Counted from the stretch's first letter, positions 1 to 6,332 are shown. The stretch is DNA of 16,403 nucleotides from F1-60-MAGs104 sp964355975 (GCA_964355975.1 CAYHFW010000043.1:1-16403), one strand, 5' to 3'. The notes: a model not told the origin generated them from the sequence alone. Program-made: numbers and translations.

Positions 1-2
1 TG

Positions 3-149
3 AGTCAGCGCAGGCGAAAGATCATCGAAGAATTCTTCGGGTGGGCGAAGACGATCGCTCGACTGCGGCGATCAAAGCACATCGGGCAGTGGAAGTTCAA
101 GCAGCAAGTCGAATGGCGGACACACGCTCACGGCCGCTCCGCTGCATGA
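3..149 (+). pseudogene. IS5-type transposase C-terminal remnant
   Basis: The third forward frame encodes a short peptide open at the window edge. It contains RKIIEEFFGWAKTIARLRR followed by SKHIG, which resembles the conserved C-terminal block of IS5/IS1182-type DDE transposases (R-x-x-E-x-x-F-G-W-x-K-T-x-x-x-L-R), including the third catalytic acidic residue. After that block the usual tail (a YNL-R-type end) is missing from this frame and a stop follows. A neighbouring frame holds a weak LTAA-like echo of the expected tail, consistent with a frameshift. I read it as a decayed insertion sequence; its 5' part would lie left of the window. Terminal inverted repeats are not visible here. Confidence 0.6.
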
Positions 150-207
150 GACCGGAGCGATGCTTTCCAGGGGCGTCGCCCTGCGGAGGAATCACGCCTG
201 CGAGTCA

Positions 208-226
208 GCGGCGGAATCTTCGCTCG
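208..226 (+). repeat. Inverted relative of the 25-bp repeat
   Basis: On the plus strand this reads GCGGCGGAATCTTCGCTCG. It matches the core of the two minus-strand repeats at 278-302 and 333-357 apart from two substitutions, so the family is present in both orientations. Confidence 0.5.
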
Positions 227-277
227 CGCGAGTTCCCGAGCCGAGCAAGTCTGCGCAGCTCGGCGAGGGCTGTTTGA

Positions 278-302
278 GCGCCGAGTGAAACATTCCGCCG
301 CG
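278..302 (-). repeat. 25-bp direct repeat, copy B
   Basis: On the minus strand this unit contains GCGGCGGAATGTTTCACTCG. It differs from the copy at 333-357 at a single base (T for C after GAATG). The two copies are 55 bp apart. Confidence 0.7.
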
Positions 303-332
303 TCCACGCTTGCCTGCTGTTCAGTTGCCTGC

Positions 333-357
333 GCGCCGAGTGAAGCATTCCGCCGCG
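333..357 (-). repeat. 25-bp direct repeat, copy A
   Basis: On the minus strand this unit contains GCGGCGGAATGCTTCACTCG and matches the unit at 278-302 at 24 of 25 positions. It sits one base beyond the stop codon of the cysteine desulfurase gene, in its 3' untranslated region. Confidence 0.7.
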
Positions 358-358
358 C

Positions 359-1552
359 TCACGCTCGATTCGCCTGCGGCATCGACCGCGAGAGTCGACC
401 AACGACCTCTGCAACGATGCCGACAGCCGCGGTCACTTCGTCGCGCGTGGTCTGCCGCGAAAACGAGAAGCGAACGGCACCGTGTGCCAGTTGAGGAGAA
501 ACCCCCATCGCAAGAAGCACCGGTGATGGATCGAGCGATCCTGTCGAGCAAGCGGCTCCCGCTGATGCGCAGACTCCCGCGGAGGAGAGTGCAACCACGA
601 TCGCCTCAGACTGAAGATTCGCGAATGCAATGTTGCTCGTACTCCAAATGCGCGGATGGTCGCGACCAAGGACGACCGCGTCTGGCAACAGTGCGCAGAC
701 TTGCCCCTCGAATTGATCTCGCACCTCCGTGCACGCCTTCGCTGCGCCGGGCGCATCAGCCAACCACTTGTGCGCAAGACGCGCAGCCACGCCGAGCCCC
801 ACAATGCCCGGCACATTCTCGGTGCCCGCGCGGCGATCACTCTCTTGCCCTCCACCCACGAAGAGTTGCCCGAGTGCTGTGCCCCGGCGGCAATAGAGCG
901 CCCCCACACCTTTGGGACCGTGAAACTTATGCGCTGACAGCGTCAGCAAGTCAATATCGCTCTCGCCAACATGCGTTGGCATTCGACCAACCCACTGCGT
1001 CGCATCAGAATGAAATCGAACTCCAAATCGCTTGCACAGCGCAGCAAGTTCTGTGATCGGTTGGATCACACCTGTCTCATTGTTCGCCCACATGACCGAG
1101 ACGAGCCCAATCTCGCCACTGCGCGCACTCAACAAGCGCTCGCATTCTTGAAGATCAACGACTCCCCCAACCGTCTCTAGCCAGATCACTTCGGGGGACG
1201 TCGCGTTGCCTCGCCCGCCCCCCTTCACGGCGAGCGCAAGTGCACACTCGCGCACGGCGCTGTGTTCAGCGCGCGTCGTAACGATGAGCGAGCGCCCTTC
1301 GCTTCCTCGAAGCGATCCCTGAATTGCGAGATTGCATGACTCAGTTCCACCCGATGTGAAAATCACTTCGCGCCCTGAACAGCCGATCAATTCAGCGACT
1401 CCTTCGCGCGCCTCTTCAACCGCATGTCGAGCGGCCCTTCCAAAGTCATGAGTGCTCGAAGGATTGCCCCAGTTTTTTCGAAGCGCGTTCGACATTGCTT
1501 CAACCACCGCCTCGTCTGGCTTGGTTGTTGCATTGTTGTCGAGATAAATCAA
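359..1552 (-). CDS. Cysteine desulfurase, NifS/IscS-type
   Basis: A PLP-dependent enzyme of 397 residues that converts cysteine to alanine and carries the sulfur as a persulfide for Fe-S clusters and thiolated tRNA. It opens with IYLDNNATT, typical of the family. Visible landmarks are GGTES near 69-72, the PLP-stacking His in RAEHSAV (97), the PLP Asp in HSDATQ (183), the Schiff-base Lys in SAHKFHGPKG (209), RAGTENV near 241, and the sulfur-accepting Cys in AACSTGS (335). I chose TTG at 1550-1552 because the family motif begins immediately after it; the only ATG further upstream would require reading through the tRNA gene. It lies 36 bp downstream of tRNA-Leu on the same strand and may share its transcript. 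No iscU, suf or nif partner is visible, so the subtype (general IscS or dedicated NifS) is open. Confidence 0.93.
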   Translation of the reverse strand: MIYLDNNATTKPDEAVVEAMSNALRKNWGNPSSTHDFGRAARHAVEEAREGVAELIGCSGREVIFTSGGTESCNLAIQGSLRGSEGRSLIVTTRAEHSAVRECALALAVKGGGRGNATSPEVIWLETVGGVVDLQECERLLSARSGEIGLVSVMWANNETGVIQPITELAALCKRFGVRFHSDATQWVGRMPTHVGESDIDLLTLSAHKFHGPKGVGALYCRRGTALGQLFVGGGQESDRRAGTENVPGIVGLGVAARLAHKWLADAPGAAKACTEVRDQFEGQVCALLPDAVVLGRDHPRIWSTSNIAFANLQSEAIVVALSSAGVCASAGAACSTGSLDPSPVLLAMGVSPQLAHGAVRFSFSRQTTRDEVTAAVGIVAEVVGRLSRSMPQANRA

Positions 1553-1588
1553 GTGCGAACTTTCGAACCTGAAATCAGAGCAACTGAG

Positions 1589-1672
1589 TGCGGGCGAGAG
1601 GAATCGAACCTCCACGGGTTTTACCCCACAAGAACCTGAATCTTGCGCGTCTGCCAATTCCGCCACGCCCGC
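1589..1672 (-). tRNA. tRNA-Leu (anticodon CAG)
   Basis: The minus strand folds as a type II tRNA. The 7-bp acceptor stem pairs GCGGGCG with CGCCCGC, and the discriminator base is A. The anticodon stem CAAGA/TCTTG encloses loop TTCAGGT, giving anticodon CAG for codon CUG. The D-arm is GGAATTGGCAGAC-like, a variable arm with a GGG/CCC stem follows, and the T-loop is TTCGATT. CCA is not encoded and must be added after transcription. A promoter-like element lies just upstream, and the cysteine desulfurase gene starts 36 bp downstream. Confidence 0.97.
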
Positions 1673-1683
1673 GACGGATCGAA

Positions 1684-1712
1684 AGTGTAGCACGCTCGAT
1701 CCACTCAGTCGA
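1684..1712 (-). promoter_or_regulatory. Candidate promoter of tRNA-Leu
   Basis: Reading the minus strand, a -35-like TCGACT (1707-1712) and a -10-like TACACT (1684-1689) are separated by 17 bp. Each matches the sigma-70-type consensus at 4 of 6 positions. Transcription would begin a few bases before the tRNA 5' end at 1672. It could also serve the desulfurase gene. Confidence 0.45.
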
Positions 1713-1741
1713 TCGAACCGTCACTTCGGCGCCAAAGAAAT

Positions 1742-1793
1742 GCCAGTCGGCGCGCTGGCCCGTGCTTTTCTTGCACTCACCGCGCCGACTGGC
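1742..1793 (-). terminator. Nested hairpin downstream of recA
   Basis: Two perfect 13-bp arms (GCCAGTCGGCGCG at 1742-1754 and its complement at 1781-1793) enclose 26 bp, which contains a smaller GTGC/GCAC hairpin. On the recA strand the structure is followed by ATTTCTTT, giving a plausible intrinsic terminator, though the U-tract is imperfect. It lies about 45 bp past the recA stop and upstream of the tRNA-Leu promoter, insulating the two units. Confidence 0.6.
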
Positions 1794-1807
1794 TTCAAAT
1801 CGTCCGC

Positions 1808-1839
1808 ATCCGCAATCCACGCCTACTCGGCGTGCGGAT
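1808..1839 (-). terminator. Hairpin abutting the recA stop codon
   Basis: Arms ATCCGCA (1808-1814) and TGCGGAT (1833-1839) pair, with an inner CGCC/GGCG stem and a 5-base asymmetry. The outer arm touches the recA stop codon. No U-tract follows, so this is better seen as an RNA 3'-end or stability structure working with the stronger hairpin at 1742-1793. Confidence 0.35.
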
Positions 1840-3143
1840 CACTCCTCGCCGCGTGGGGTTCTTGGCGTGATTGCCGCATCTGGATTCAGCGCACGCTTGG
1901 CAAGAATTCCAGCGCGAATCTCACTGGCAAGATCGGCATTCTCGCGGATGAACTGCTTCGATGCTTCACGACCTTGGCCGAGTCGCACCTGACCGTAGCT
2001 AAACCACGATCCTGCCTTTTCAACCACGCCATGGTTCACAGCGAGATCAATCAGATCGCCCGCAACGCTGATTCCTTCGTTGAACATGATGTCGAACTCT
2101 GCTTCACGGAATGGAGGAGCCACCTTGTTCTTGACGACCTTCGCACGAACACGATTTCCAACATTCTGATCGCCATCCTTGATCGCTCCAATGCGGCGGA
2201 TATCGATTCGCACCGATGAATAGAACTTCAAAGCACGACCACCCGTCGTTGTCTCTGGGCTCCCAAACATCACGCCAATCTTCTCGCGCAACTGATTGAT
2301 GAAGATCACGATGACTTCGCTCTTGGCGATCGCTCCAGTCAACTTGCGCATTGCCTGGCTCATCAATCTCGCTTGGAGTCCTACGTGACTATCGCCCATC
2401 TCTCCTTCGATTTCAGCGCGCGGAATCAGTGCTGCGACCGAGTCGATCACGATGACATCGACCGCATTGGACCGCACGAGCAACTCGCAAATCTCGAGTG
2501 CTTGCTCTCCCGTGTCAGGCTGCGAAATCAACAACTCTTCGAGATTCACACCGAGACGCTTTGCCCAAGATGGATCAAGCGCATGCTCTGCGTCGATGAA
2601 TGCCGCGTTGCCACCATTCTTCTGCGCATTGGCCACGACAGTCAATGCAAGCGTTGTCTTTCCTGAAGACTCTGGGCCAAAGATCTCAACAATTCGTCCC
2701 TTGGGAAGTCCACGACCACCCAACGCAAGATCAAGGCTGAGAGTGCCCGTGCTGATTCCCGCGATGTCAGGAATCTTGCCTACAAAGCGCATGATCGAAC
2801 CTTTGCCGAATGCCTTTTCGATCTGTCCGACTGCGGCTTCGAGTGCGCGGGTGCGTCCAGCGTTCTCAGCAGCAACAGCCTTTGCTGATTGTGGTTTGAT
2901 CTCAACAGCGCTTCCCTTTTGCTCGGGGGCGCCGGGCTTCGAAGCGCCCGATGGTTGACCGCCGGCGGCAGTGGGCTTGGATGCGTTCGCTGCGGTAGTT
3001 GGGTTCATATCGACTGTTGTAGCGGGAAGCGTTGCTGCCCCCTTCACTGGAGTCGGCGAAATTGTTCTCGCAGGAGTAACCCCTGCACTCGCTGGGACGG
3101 GGGACTTGTTGGGGGAGTTTGAAACTGTGTTGTTCGCGATCAT
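1839..3143 (-). CDS. recA: RecA recombinase with long N-terminal extension
   Basis: The DNA-strand-exchange ATPase of homologous recombination and SOS induction, 434 residues. The conserved core begins near residue 99 (ALEAAVGQIEKAFGKGSIM). Walker A is GPESSGKTT at 156-164 and Walker B is VIVIDSVAALIP. Loop regions include MSQAMRKLTGA, FINQLREKIGVMFGSPETT and GGRALKFYSS. About 90 residues rich in Ala, Pro, Thr and Ser precede the core. I chose ATG at 3141-3143 because AAGGA lies 6 bases upstream. An internal Met at residue 46 would shorten but not remove the extension. The acidic C-terminal tail common in RecA is short (ends TPRTPRGEE). Identification is secure; the role of the extension is unknown. 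Confidence 0.97.
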   Translation of the reverse strand: MIANNTVSNSPNKSPVPASAGVTPARTISPTPVKGAATLPATTVDMNPTTAANASKPTAAGGQPSGASKPGAPEQKGSAVEIKPQSAKAVAAENAGRTRALEAAVGQIEKAFGKGSIMRFVGKIPDIAGISTGTLSLDLALGGRGLPKGRIVEIFGPESSGKTTLALTVVANAQKNGGNAAFIDAEHALDPSWAKRLGVNLEELLISQPDTGEQALEICELLVRSNAVDVIVIDSVAALIPRAEIEGEMGDSHVGLQARLMSQAMRKLTGAIAKSEVIVIFINQLREKIGVMFGSPETTTGGRALKFYSSVRIDIRRIGAIKDGDQNVGNRVRAKVVKNKVAPPFREAEFDIMFNEGISVAGDLIDLAVNHGVVEKAGSWFSYGQVRLGQGREASKQFIRENADLASEIRAGILAKRALNPDAAITPRTPRGEE

Positions 3144-3224
3144 CTGGAATCCTTTCCGCCTCACTCTTCATCCCGACGCTGGGATTTCGGTGGTTGAGGC
3201 ATCCTTGCTTCGTTTGGTATTTGT

Positions 3225-3253
3225 ACGGTATCGAAGGTATCGGCTTGTGTCAA
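3225..3253 (-). promoter_or_regulatory. Candidate recA promoter
   Basis: On the minus strand a perfect TTGACA (3248-3253) is 17 bp from a weaker -10 candidate TACCGT (3225-3230). A run of seven A bases lies upstream of the -35, as in UP elements. Transcription would start about 75 bases before the recA ATG. An SOS-box-like sequence overlaps the -35. Confidence 0.5.
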
Positions 3254-3263
3254 CGTTTGTTCG
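3250..3263 (-). promoter_or_regulatory. SOS-box-like operator at recA
   Basis: The minus strand reads CGAACAAACGTTGA, matching the Gram-positive/DinR-type consensus CGAAC-RNRY-GTTYG at 12 of 14 positions. The last two positions deviate where it merges with the -35 TTGACA. The position over the -35 is right for repression by LexA, but no lexA gene is in the window, so this is inference. Confidence 0.4.
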
Positions 3264-3390
3264 GATTTTTTTAGGTATGAATCTTCGCTACTGTCCAGCA
3301 AACAGCCTATGGGTGCGCCAAGCGAGAACCCAGAAACCCTGCCCTTTTTCTTTGGACCCCCTCAAACCAACCCCAACCCCTCACCACGCG

Positions 3391-4365
3391 TCAGTAGTTT
3401 GGGGTCGGAGCCCGAAACAGCGTCATGTCGATTGACTTGAACCATTCAATTGTTTTGCGCAGTCCATCATCGAGTTGAACCTTTGACTCCCACTTGAGCA
3501 CTTCACGCGCGAGCGTGATATCTGGGCAGCGCTGCATCGGATCATCTTGTGGAAGTGGGCGCGCAACTTCGATGCGCGATGCGCCTCCGACAAGTCGTAC
3601 AACGCTTGCTGCCAATTCCGCAATCGTGAACTCATTGGGATTCCCGATATTGATCGGACCCGTGAATTCTGCGGGCGTATCCATCGTGCGAATCAATCCT
3701 TCGATGAGATCATCGACATAACAGAATGAGCGGCTCTGGCTTCCATCTCCGTAGATCGTCACTGGTTCTCCAGCGATCGCCTGTCGAATGAAATTGCTCA
3801 CGACCCGCCCATCAAATGGATGCATGCGCGGCCCGTAGGTATTAAAGATACGGACGACCTTGATTTCCAATGAGTGTTGTCGGTAGTAGTCAAACATCAA
3901 CGATTCCGCAGCGCGCTTGCCTTCGTCGTAACAGGCGCGCGGACCGATGGGATTGACATTGCCACGGTAACTCTCAGGTTGCGGGTGCACCGTTGGATCG
4001 CCGTACACCTCGCTCGTCGATGCTTGCAATATCTTTGCCTTCGTGCGTCGCGCAAGTCCCAGAGCGTGCATCGTTCCAAGCACGCTCGTCTTCATCGTCT
4101 TGATGGGATTGAACTGGTAGTGGCCCGGTGCTGCGGGGCACGCGAGGTTGTAGATCTGATCGACCGACTCAAACTTAAAACTCTCAGTGACGTCATGCCG
4201 AATGAACTCGAAGTTTGGATTCCCTTCGAGGTGCTGAATATTGAGTTTTACCCCTGTAAACAGGTTGTCCATGCAGATCACCCGGTGACCCATCGCGACC
4301 AACCGATCACACAGATGCGAGCCGAGAAATCCCGCTCCTCCAGTCACCAAAATAGTCTTGCTCAT
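3391..4365 (-). CDS. UDP-glucuronate decarboxylase (UDP-xylose synthase)
   Basis: An extended short-chain dehydrogenase, 324 residues, that converts UDP-glucuronate to UDP-xylose with bound NAD+, supplying pentose sugars for polysaccharides. The NAD-binding GGAGFLG is at 9-15. The family block NLACPAAPGHYQFNPIKTMK follows, then STSEVYGDP with Glu at 119, NPIGPRACYDEGKR with catalytic Tyr146 and Lys150, RIFNTYGPRM, and YGDGSQSRSFCYVDDLI. This combination is characteristic of UXS rather than of dTDP-glucose dehydratase or UDP-glucose epimerase. Length fits the soluble bacterial form; there is no membrane segment. The ATG at 4363-4365 begins MSKTILVTGG. A TAGACT hexamer lies 9 bp upstream of it. 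It diverges from anmK and has no sugar-pathway neighbours here. Confidence 0.92.
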   Translation of the reverse strand: MSKTILVTGGAGFLGSHLCDRLVAMGHRVICMDNLFTGVKLNIQHLEGNPNFEFIRHDVTESFKFESVDQIYNLACPAAPGHYQFNPIKTMKTSVLGTMHALGLARRTKAKILQASTSEVYGDPTVHPQPESYRGNVNPIGPRACYDEGKRAAESLMFDYYRQHSLEIKVVRIFNTYGPRMHPFDGRVVSNFIRQAIAGEPVTIYGDGSQSRSFCYVDDLIEGLIRTMDTPAEFTGPINIGNPNEFTIAELAASVVRLVGGASRIEVARPLPQDDPMQRCPDITLAREVLKWESKVQLDDGLRKTIEWFKSIDMTLFRAPTPNY

Positions 4366-4394
4366 TGGCGCGCGAGTCTAGCAACTGCGATACT
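4365..4394 (+). promoter_or_regulatory. Candidate anmK promoter
   Basis: TTGGCG (4365-4370) and GATACT (4389-4394) are 18 bp apart, each 4 of 6 to consensus. Transcription would start near 4401, at the proposed GTG start, implying a leaderless message. It overlaps the decarboxylase gene's start codon on the other strand. Confidence 0.3.
4375..4380 (-). promoter_or_regulatory. -10-like TAGACT before the decarboxylase gene
   Basis: On the minus strand TAGACT ends 9 bp before the ATG. The identical hexamer precedes rpmH by 12 bp. I see no good -35 at normal spacing. If used, the mRNA leader would be only a few bases. Confidence 0.3.
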
Positions 4395-4400
4395 CCCGCA

Positions 4401-5558
4401 GTGAGCACACAGACAAAGACGCGCTTGGTGTTCGGCGCGATGACAGGCACGAGCATTGACGCGATCGACACCGCCGCGGTCTGCATCACTGGCCGGGGAC
4501 TCTCAGCCCGCGCGACGCTTCGCGGGGTCGCGAGCGCATCGTTTGGAGAACTCGCCGCGCGACTTCGCAGTGCCCATCGACAAGATCCGATGACTGCGCG
4601 CGAGTTCGCACTGCTCTCGCGCGATCTTGCCCTCGCCCACATCGCGCCATTGCAAGAACTCGCGCGGCTGCACGGCCCCCCCGACCTCGTCGCATTGCAT
4701 GGGCAGACGCTCTTTCATCAACCTCCGCTCTCACTTCAACTCATCAACGCACCAGTCGTCGCGCACGCGCTCAATTGTGCAGTCGTGCACAACCTTCGAG
4801 CGGCCGACCTCGCCGCGGGCGGACAAGGCGCGCCGATCACTCCTCTCGCTGACTGGATGCTCTTTCGCAGCACTCGCGCATGGCGCGTGATTGTAAATCT
4901 CGGCGGATTTTCGAATGCAACTGTGCTGCCGAGCAAACCGCGCGCATCTTCGCCAAGAGAATCCCGCGCCGCATGGATCGCATCCGTCCGCGGATTCGAT
5001 CTCTGCCTCTGCAACCAACTGCTCGACCACCTTGCCCGCACGCGCGCGGGGATGCCCTTCGATTGCGATGGTGCTCTCGCTCTCACTGGGCGCCCCCAAT
5101 CGGCACCGCTGCACACACTCTCGACCCTGCTCGATGCGCAGCGTCGCTGCGGCCGTTCGCTTGGCACTGCCGATGAAATGCTGGCGCAGGCTGCCGAATC
5201 TCTCGCATCTCTCTCTCCAGCGGATGCGCTCGCGACGGCTGTTGAGGCGATTGCGCGAACGATCGCTGCGGCAATTCACGAACAGCTCGCAGCGAACGAT
5301 CCCGCAACAAAGGCCGAAGTGTTGGTCGCTGGCGGCGGCGCGAAAAACAAGGCGCTTGTCGTGGCACTCAGCCGCAGTGCTGGCCTGCCTGTGCTTCCTA
5401 CAGATGCCGCGGGATGCCCGAGCGATGCGCGCGAGTGTGTGGCGATGGCGCTCTTGGGCGCGCTCGCGGTTGACGGAGAGTCGATCACGCTCGCCCAAGT
5501 CACCATGCGGGGGGCAATGCGGGTTGTGGACGGCGAATTCGTGCGCCCCATCCGGTGA
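4401..5558 (+). CDS. anmK: Anhydro-N-acetylmuramic acid kinase
   Basis: This enzyme recycles cell-wall 1,6-anhydro-MurNAc to MurNAc-6-phosphate using ATP. From the GTG at 4401 it is 385 residues, close to the family norm of about 370. Landmarks are GAMTGTSIDAID (12-23), LHGQTLFHQP (99-108), DLAAGGQGAPITPLAD (136-151), NLGGFSN (166-172), the FD pair with candidate catalytic Asp200, PFDCDGALALTG (219-230) and GGGAKN (311-316). The family's DTGPGN-type motif reads DLCLCN here, an unusual loss of both glycines, and DG in the first motif is DA. The alternative TTG at 4365 overlaps the divergent gene's start codon and adds 12 unlike residues. No murQ or nagZ is adjacent; phoB follows after 54 bp. 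Confidence 0.88.
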   Translation: MSTQTKTRLVFGAMTGTSIDAIDTAAVCITGRGLSARATLRGVASASFGELAARLRSAHRQDPMTAREFALLSRDLALAHIAPLQELARLHGPPDLVALHGQTLFHQPPLSLQLINAPVVAHALNCAVVHNLRAADLAAGGQGAPITPLADWMLFRSTRAWRVIVNLGGFSNATVLPSKPRASSPRESRAAWIASVRGFDLCLCNQLLDHLARTRAGMPFDCDGALALTGRPQSAPLHTLSTLLDAQRRCGRSLGTADEMLAQAAESLASLSPADALATAVEAIARTIAAAIHEQLAANDPATKAEVLVAGGGAKNKALVVALSRSAGLPVLPTDAAGCPSDARECVAMALLGALAVDGESITLAQVTMRGAMRVVDGEFVRPIR

Positions 5559-5560
5559 GT

Positions 5561-5582
5561 TTCACCGAATCTTCACACAAAT
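5561..5582 (+). promoter_or_regulatory. Candidate PhoB box before phoB
   Basis: Two tandem 11-bp units, TTCACCGAATC (5561-5571) and TTCACACAAAT (5572-5582), resemble the 11-bp-spaced direct repeats bound by PhoB/PhoP-type regulators. They resemble units before pstS. The position 30 bp before the phoB start suggests autoregulation. Confidence 0.45.
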
Positions 5583-5612
5583 CCACGTGTTCCGCACCCT
5601 CTCCGAGGCATA

Positions 5613-6332
5613 ATGCCCGAAATGACCGCAGCCCGCACAGCACTCGTCGTTGAAGATGAACCAGAAATCGCTGATCTTGTGAAGTTCCATTTGCAGCGCG
5701 AAGGAGTCGAGGTGACCATCACTCGTTCTGGACGCCGCGCACTTGAACTCGCACGACAGGACATTCCAGACCTGCTCGTCCTCGACCTCATGCTCCCAGA
5801 CCTCGACGGGCTCGAGGTCTGTCGACGACTCAAGGAACATGACGAGACGAAGTCCATTCCTGTTGTGATGCTGACGGCGCGCGGAAGTGAAGCGGACATC
5901 GTGACGGGCATCGAAATGGGAGCGGATGATTACGTGACCAAGCCGTTCAGCCCGCGCGTGCTCATGGCACGACTTCAGAATGCGATGCGCAAGCGTGCCA
6001 CGGTCGCAACAGACCAACCTGATGATGTTCTCATTCGACTCTCAGGCAAGTTGGTGATGGACCGCGAACGCCACATCGTCACCTGTTCCAACACTCCAAT
6101 CAATCTCACAATCACTGAGTTCGAAATGCTCTTCATGCTTGCGAAGCGCCCTGGATTTGTTCGAACACGCGATCAGATCATTTCGACCGTGCATGGCCCA
6201 TTGACCGTGCTTTCGCAGCGAACCATTGATGTTCACGTCACGGCGATCCGCAGAAAACTCGGAGAACTGGGCGCTTCGATCGAAACAGTTCGCGGTGTTG
6301 GCTACCGCTTCGCCGACGGCGTGCTCGCGTAA
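5613..6332 (+). CDS. phoB: PhoB-type phosphate response regulator
   Basis: An OmpR/PhoB-class transcription factor, 239 residues. The receiver domain (about 9-125) shows acidic pair E14-D15, phospho-acceptor Asp58 in LVLDLMLPD, Thr88 in VMLTAR and Lys110 in YVTKPF. The C-terminal winged helix (about 140-236) has the family pattern LTITEFEMLFMLAKRPG, then QRTIDVHVTAIRRKLG and ETVRGVGYRF. The ATG at 5613 has GAGG 4 bases upstream; Met4 is a less likely start. Followed at once by phoR and the pst-phoU genes, so its assignment to phosphate starvation control is strong from context. The repeats at 5561-5582 may be its own binding site. Confidence 0.93.
   Translation: MPEMTAARTALVVEDEPEIADLVKFHLQREGVEVTITRSGRRALELARQDIPDLLVLDLMLPDLDGLEVCRRLKEHDETKSIPVVMLTARGSEADIVTGIEMGADDYVTKPFSPRVLMARLQNAMRKRATVATDQPDDVLIRLSGKLVMDRERHIVTCSNTPINLTITEFEMLFMLAKRPGFVRTRDQIISTVHGPLTVLSQRTIDVHVTAIRRKLGELGASIETVRGVGYRFADGVLA

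Larger units (their letters stand above)
150..358. other. Non-coding gap with short degenerate repeats
   Basis: This stretch lies between the transposase remnant and the 3' end of the cysteine desulfurase gene. I see no convincing gene. It is dominated by related short GC-rich repeats: two near-identical 25-mers in direct orientation, an inverted relative, and a possible fourth partial copy near 182-192. A small direct repeat TTGCCTGC occurs at 310-317 and 325-332. Either transposon debris or a local intergenic repeat family would explain it. Confidence 0.5.
3144..3390. other. recA upstream intergenic region
   Basis: The gap between recA and the decarboxylase gene holds the recA promoter and SOS-like box, four GGTAT pentamers (3216, 3227, 3236, 3274), and a G-rich minus-strand stretch at 3329-3380. 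I see no gene or clear intrinsic terminator for the decarboxylase gene. Confidence 0.5.

Noticed and set aside
278..357. CRISPR array
   Set aside because: Only two direct copies with a 30-bp gap and an inverted relative, no regular array and no cas genes.
310..1056. Plus-strand open frame opposite the cysteine desulfurase
   Set aside because: Arg- and Pro-rich, no domain, fully antisense to a well-supported gene.
1550..1693. N-terminal extension of the cysteine desulfurase reading through the tRNA-Leu gene
   Set aside because: The extra residues are the translated tRNA; the family motif starts right after the TTG at 1552.
4731..5498. Long open frame on the minus strand opposite anmK
   Set aside because: Arg-rich composition and no recognisable domain; it is a by-product of GC-rich codon use opposite a clear gene.
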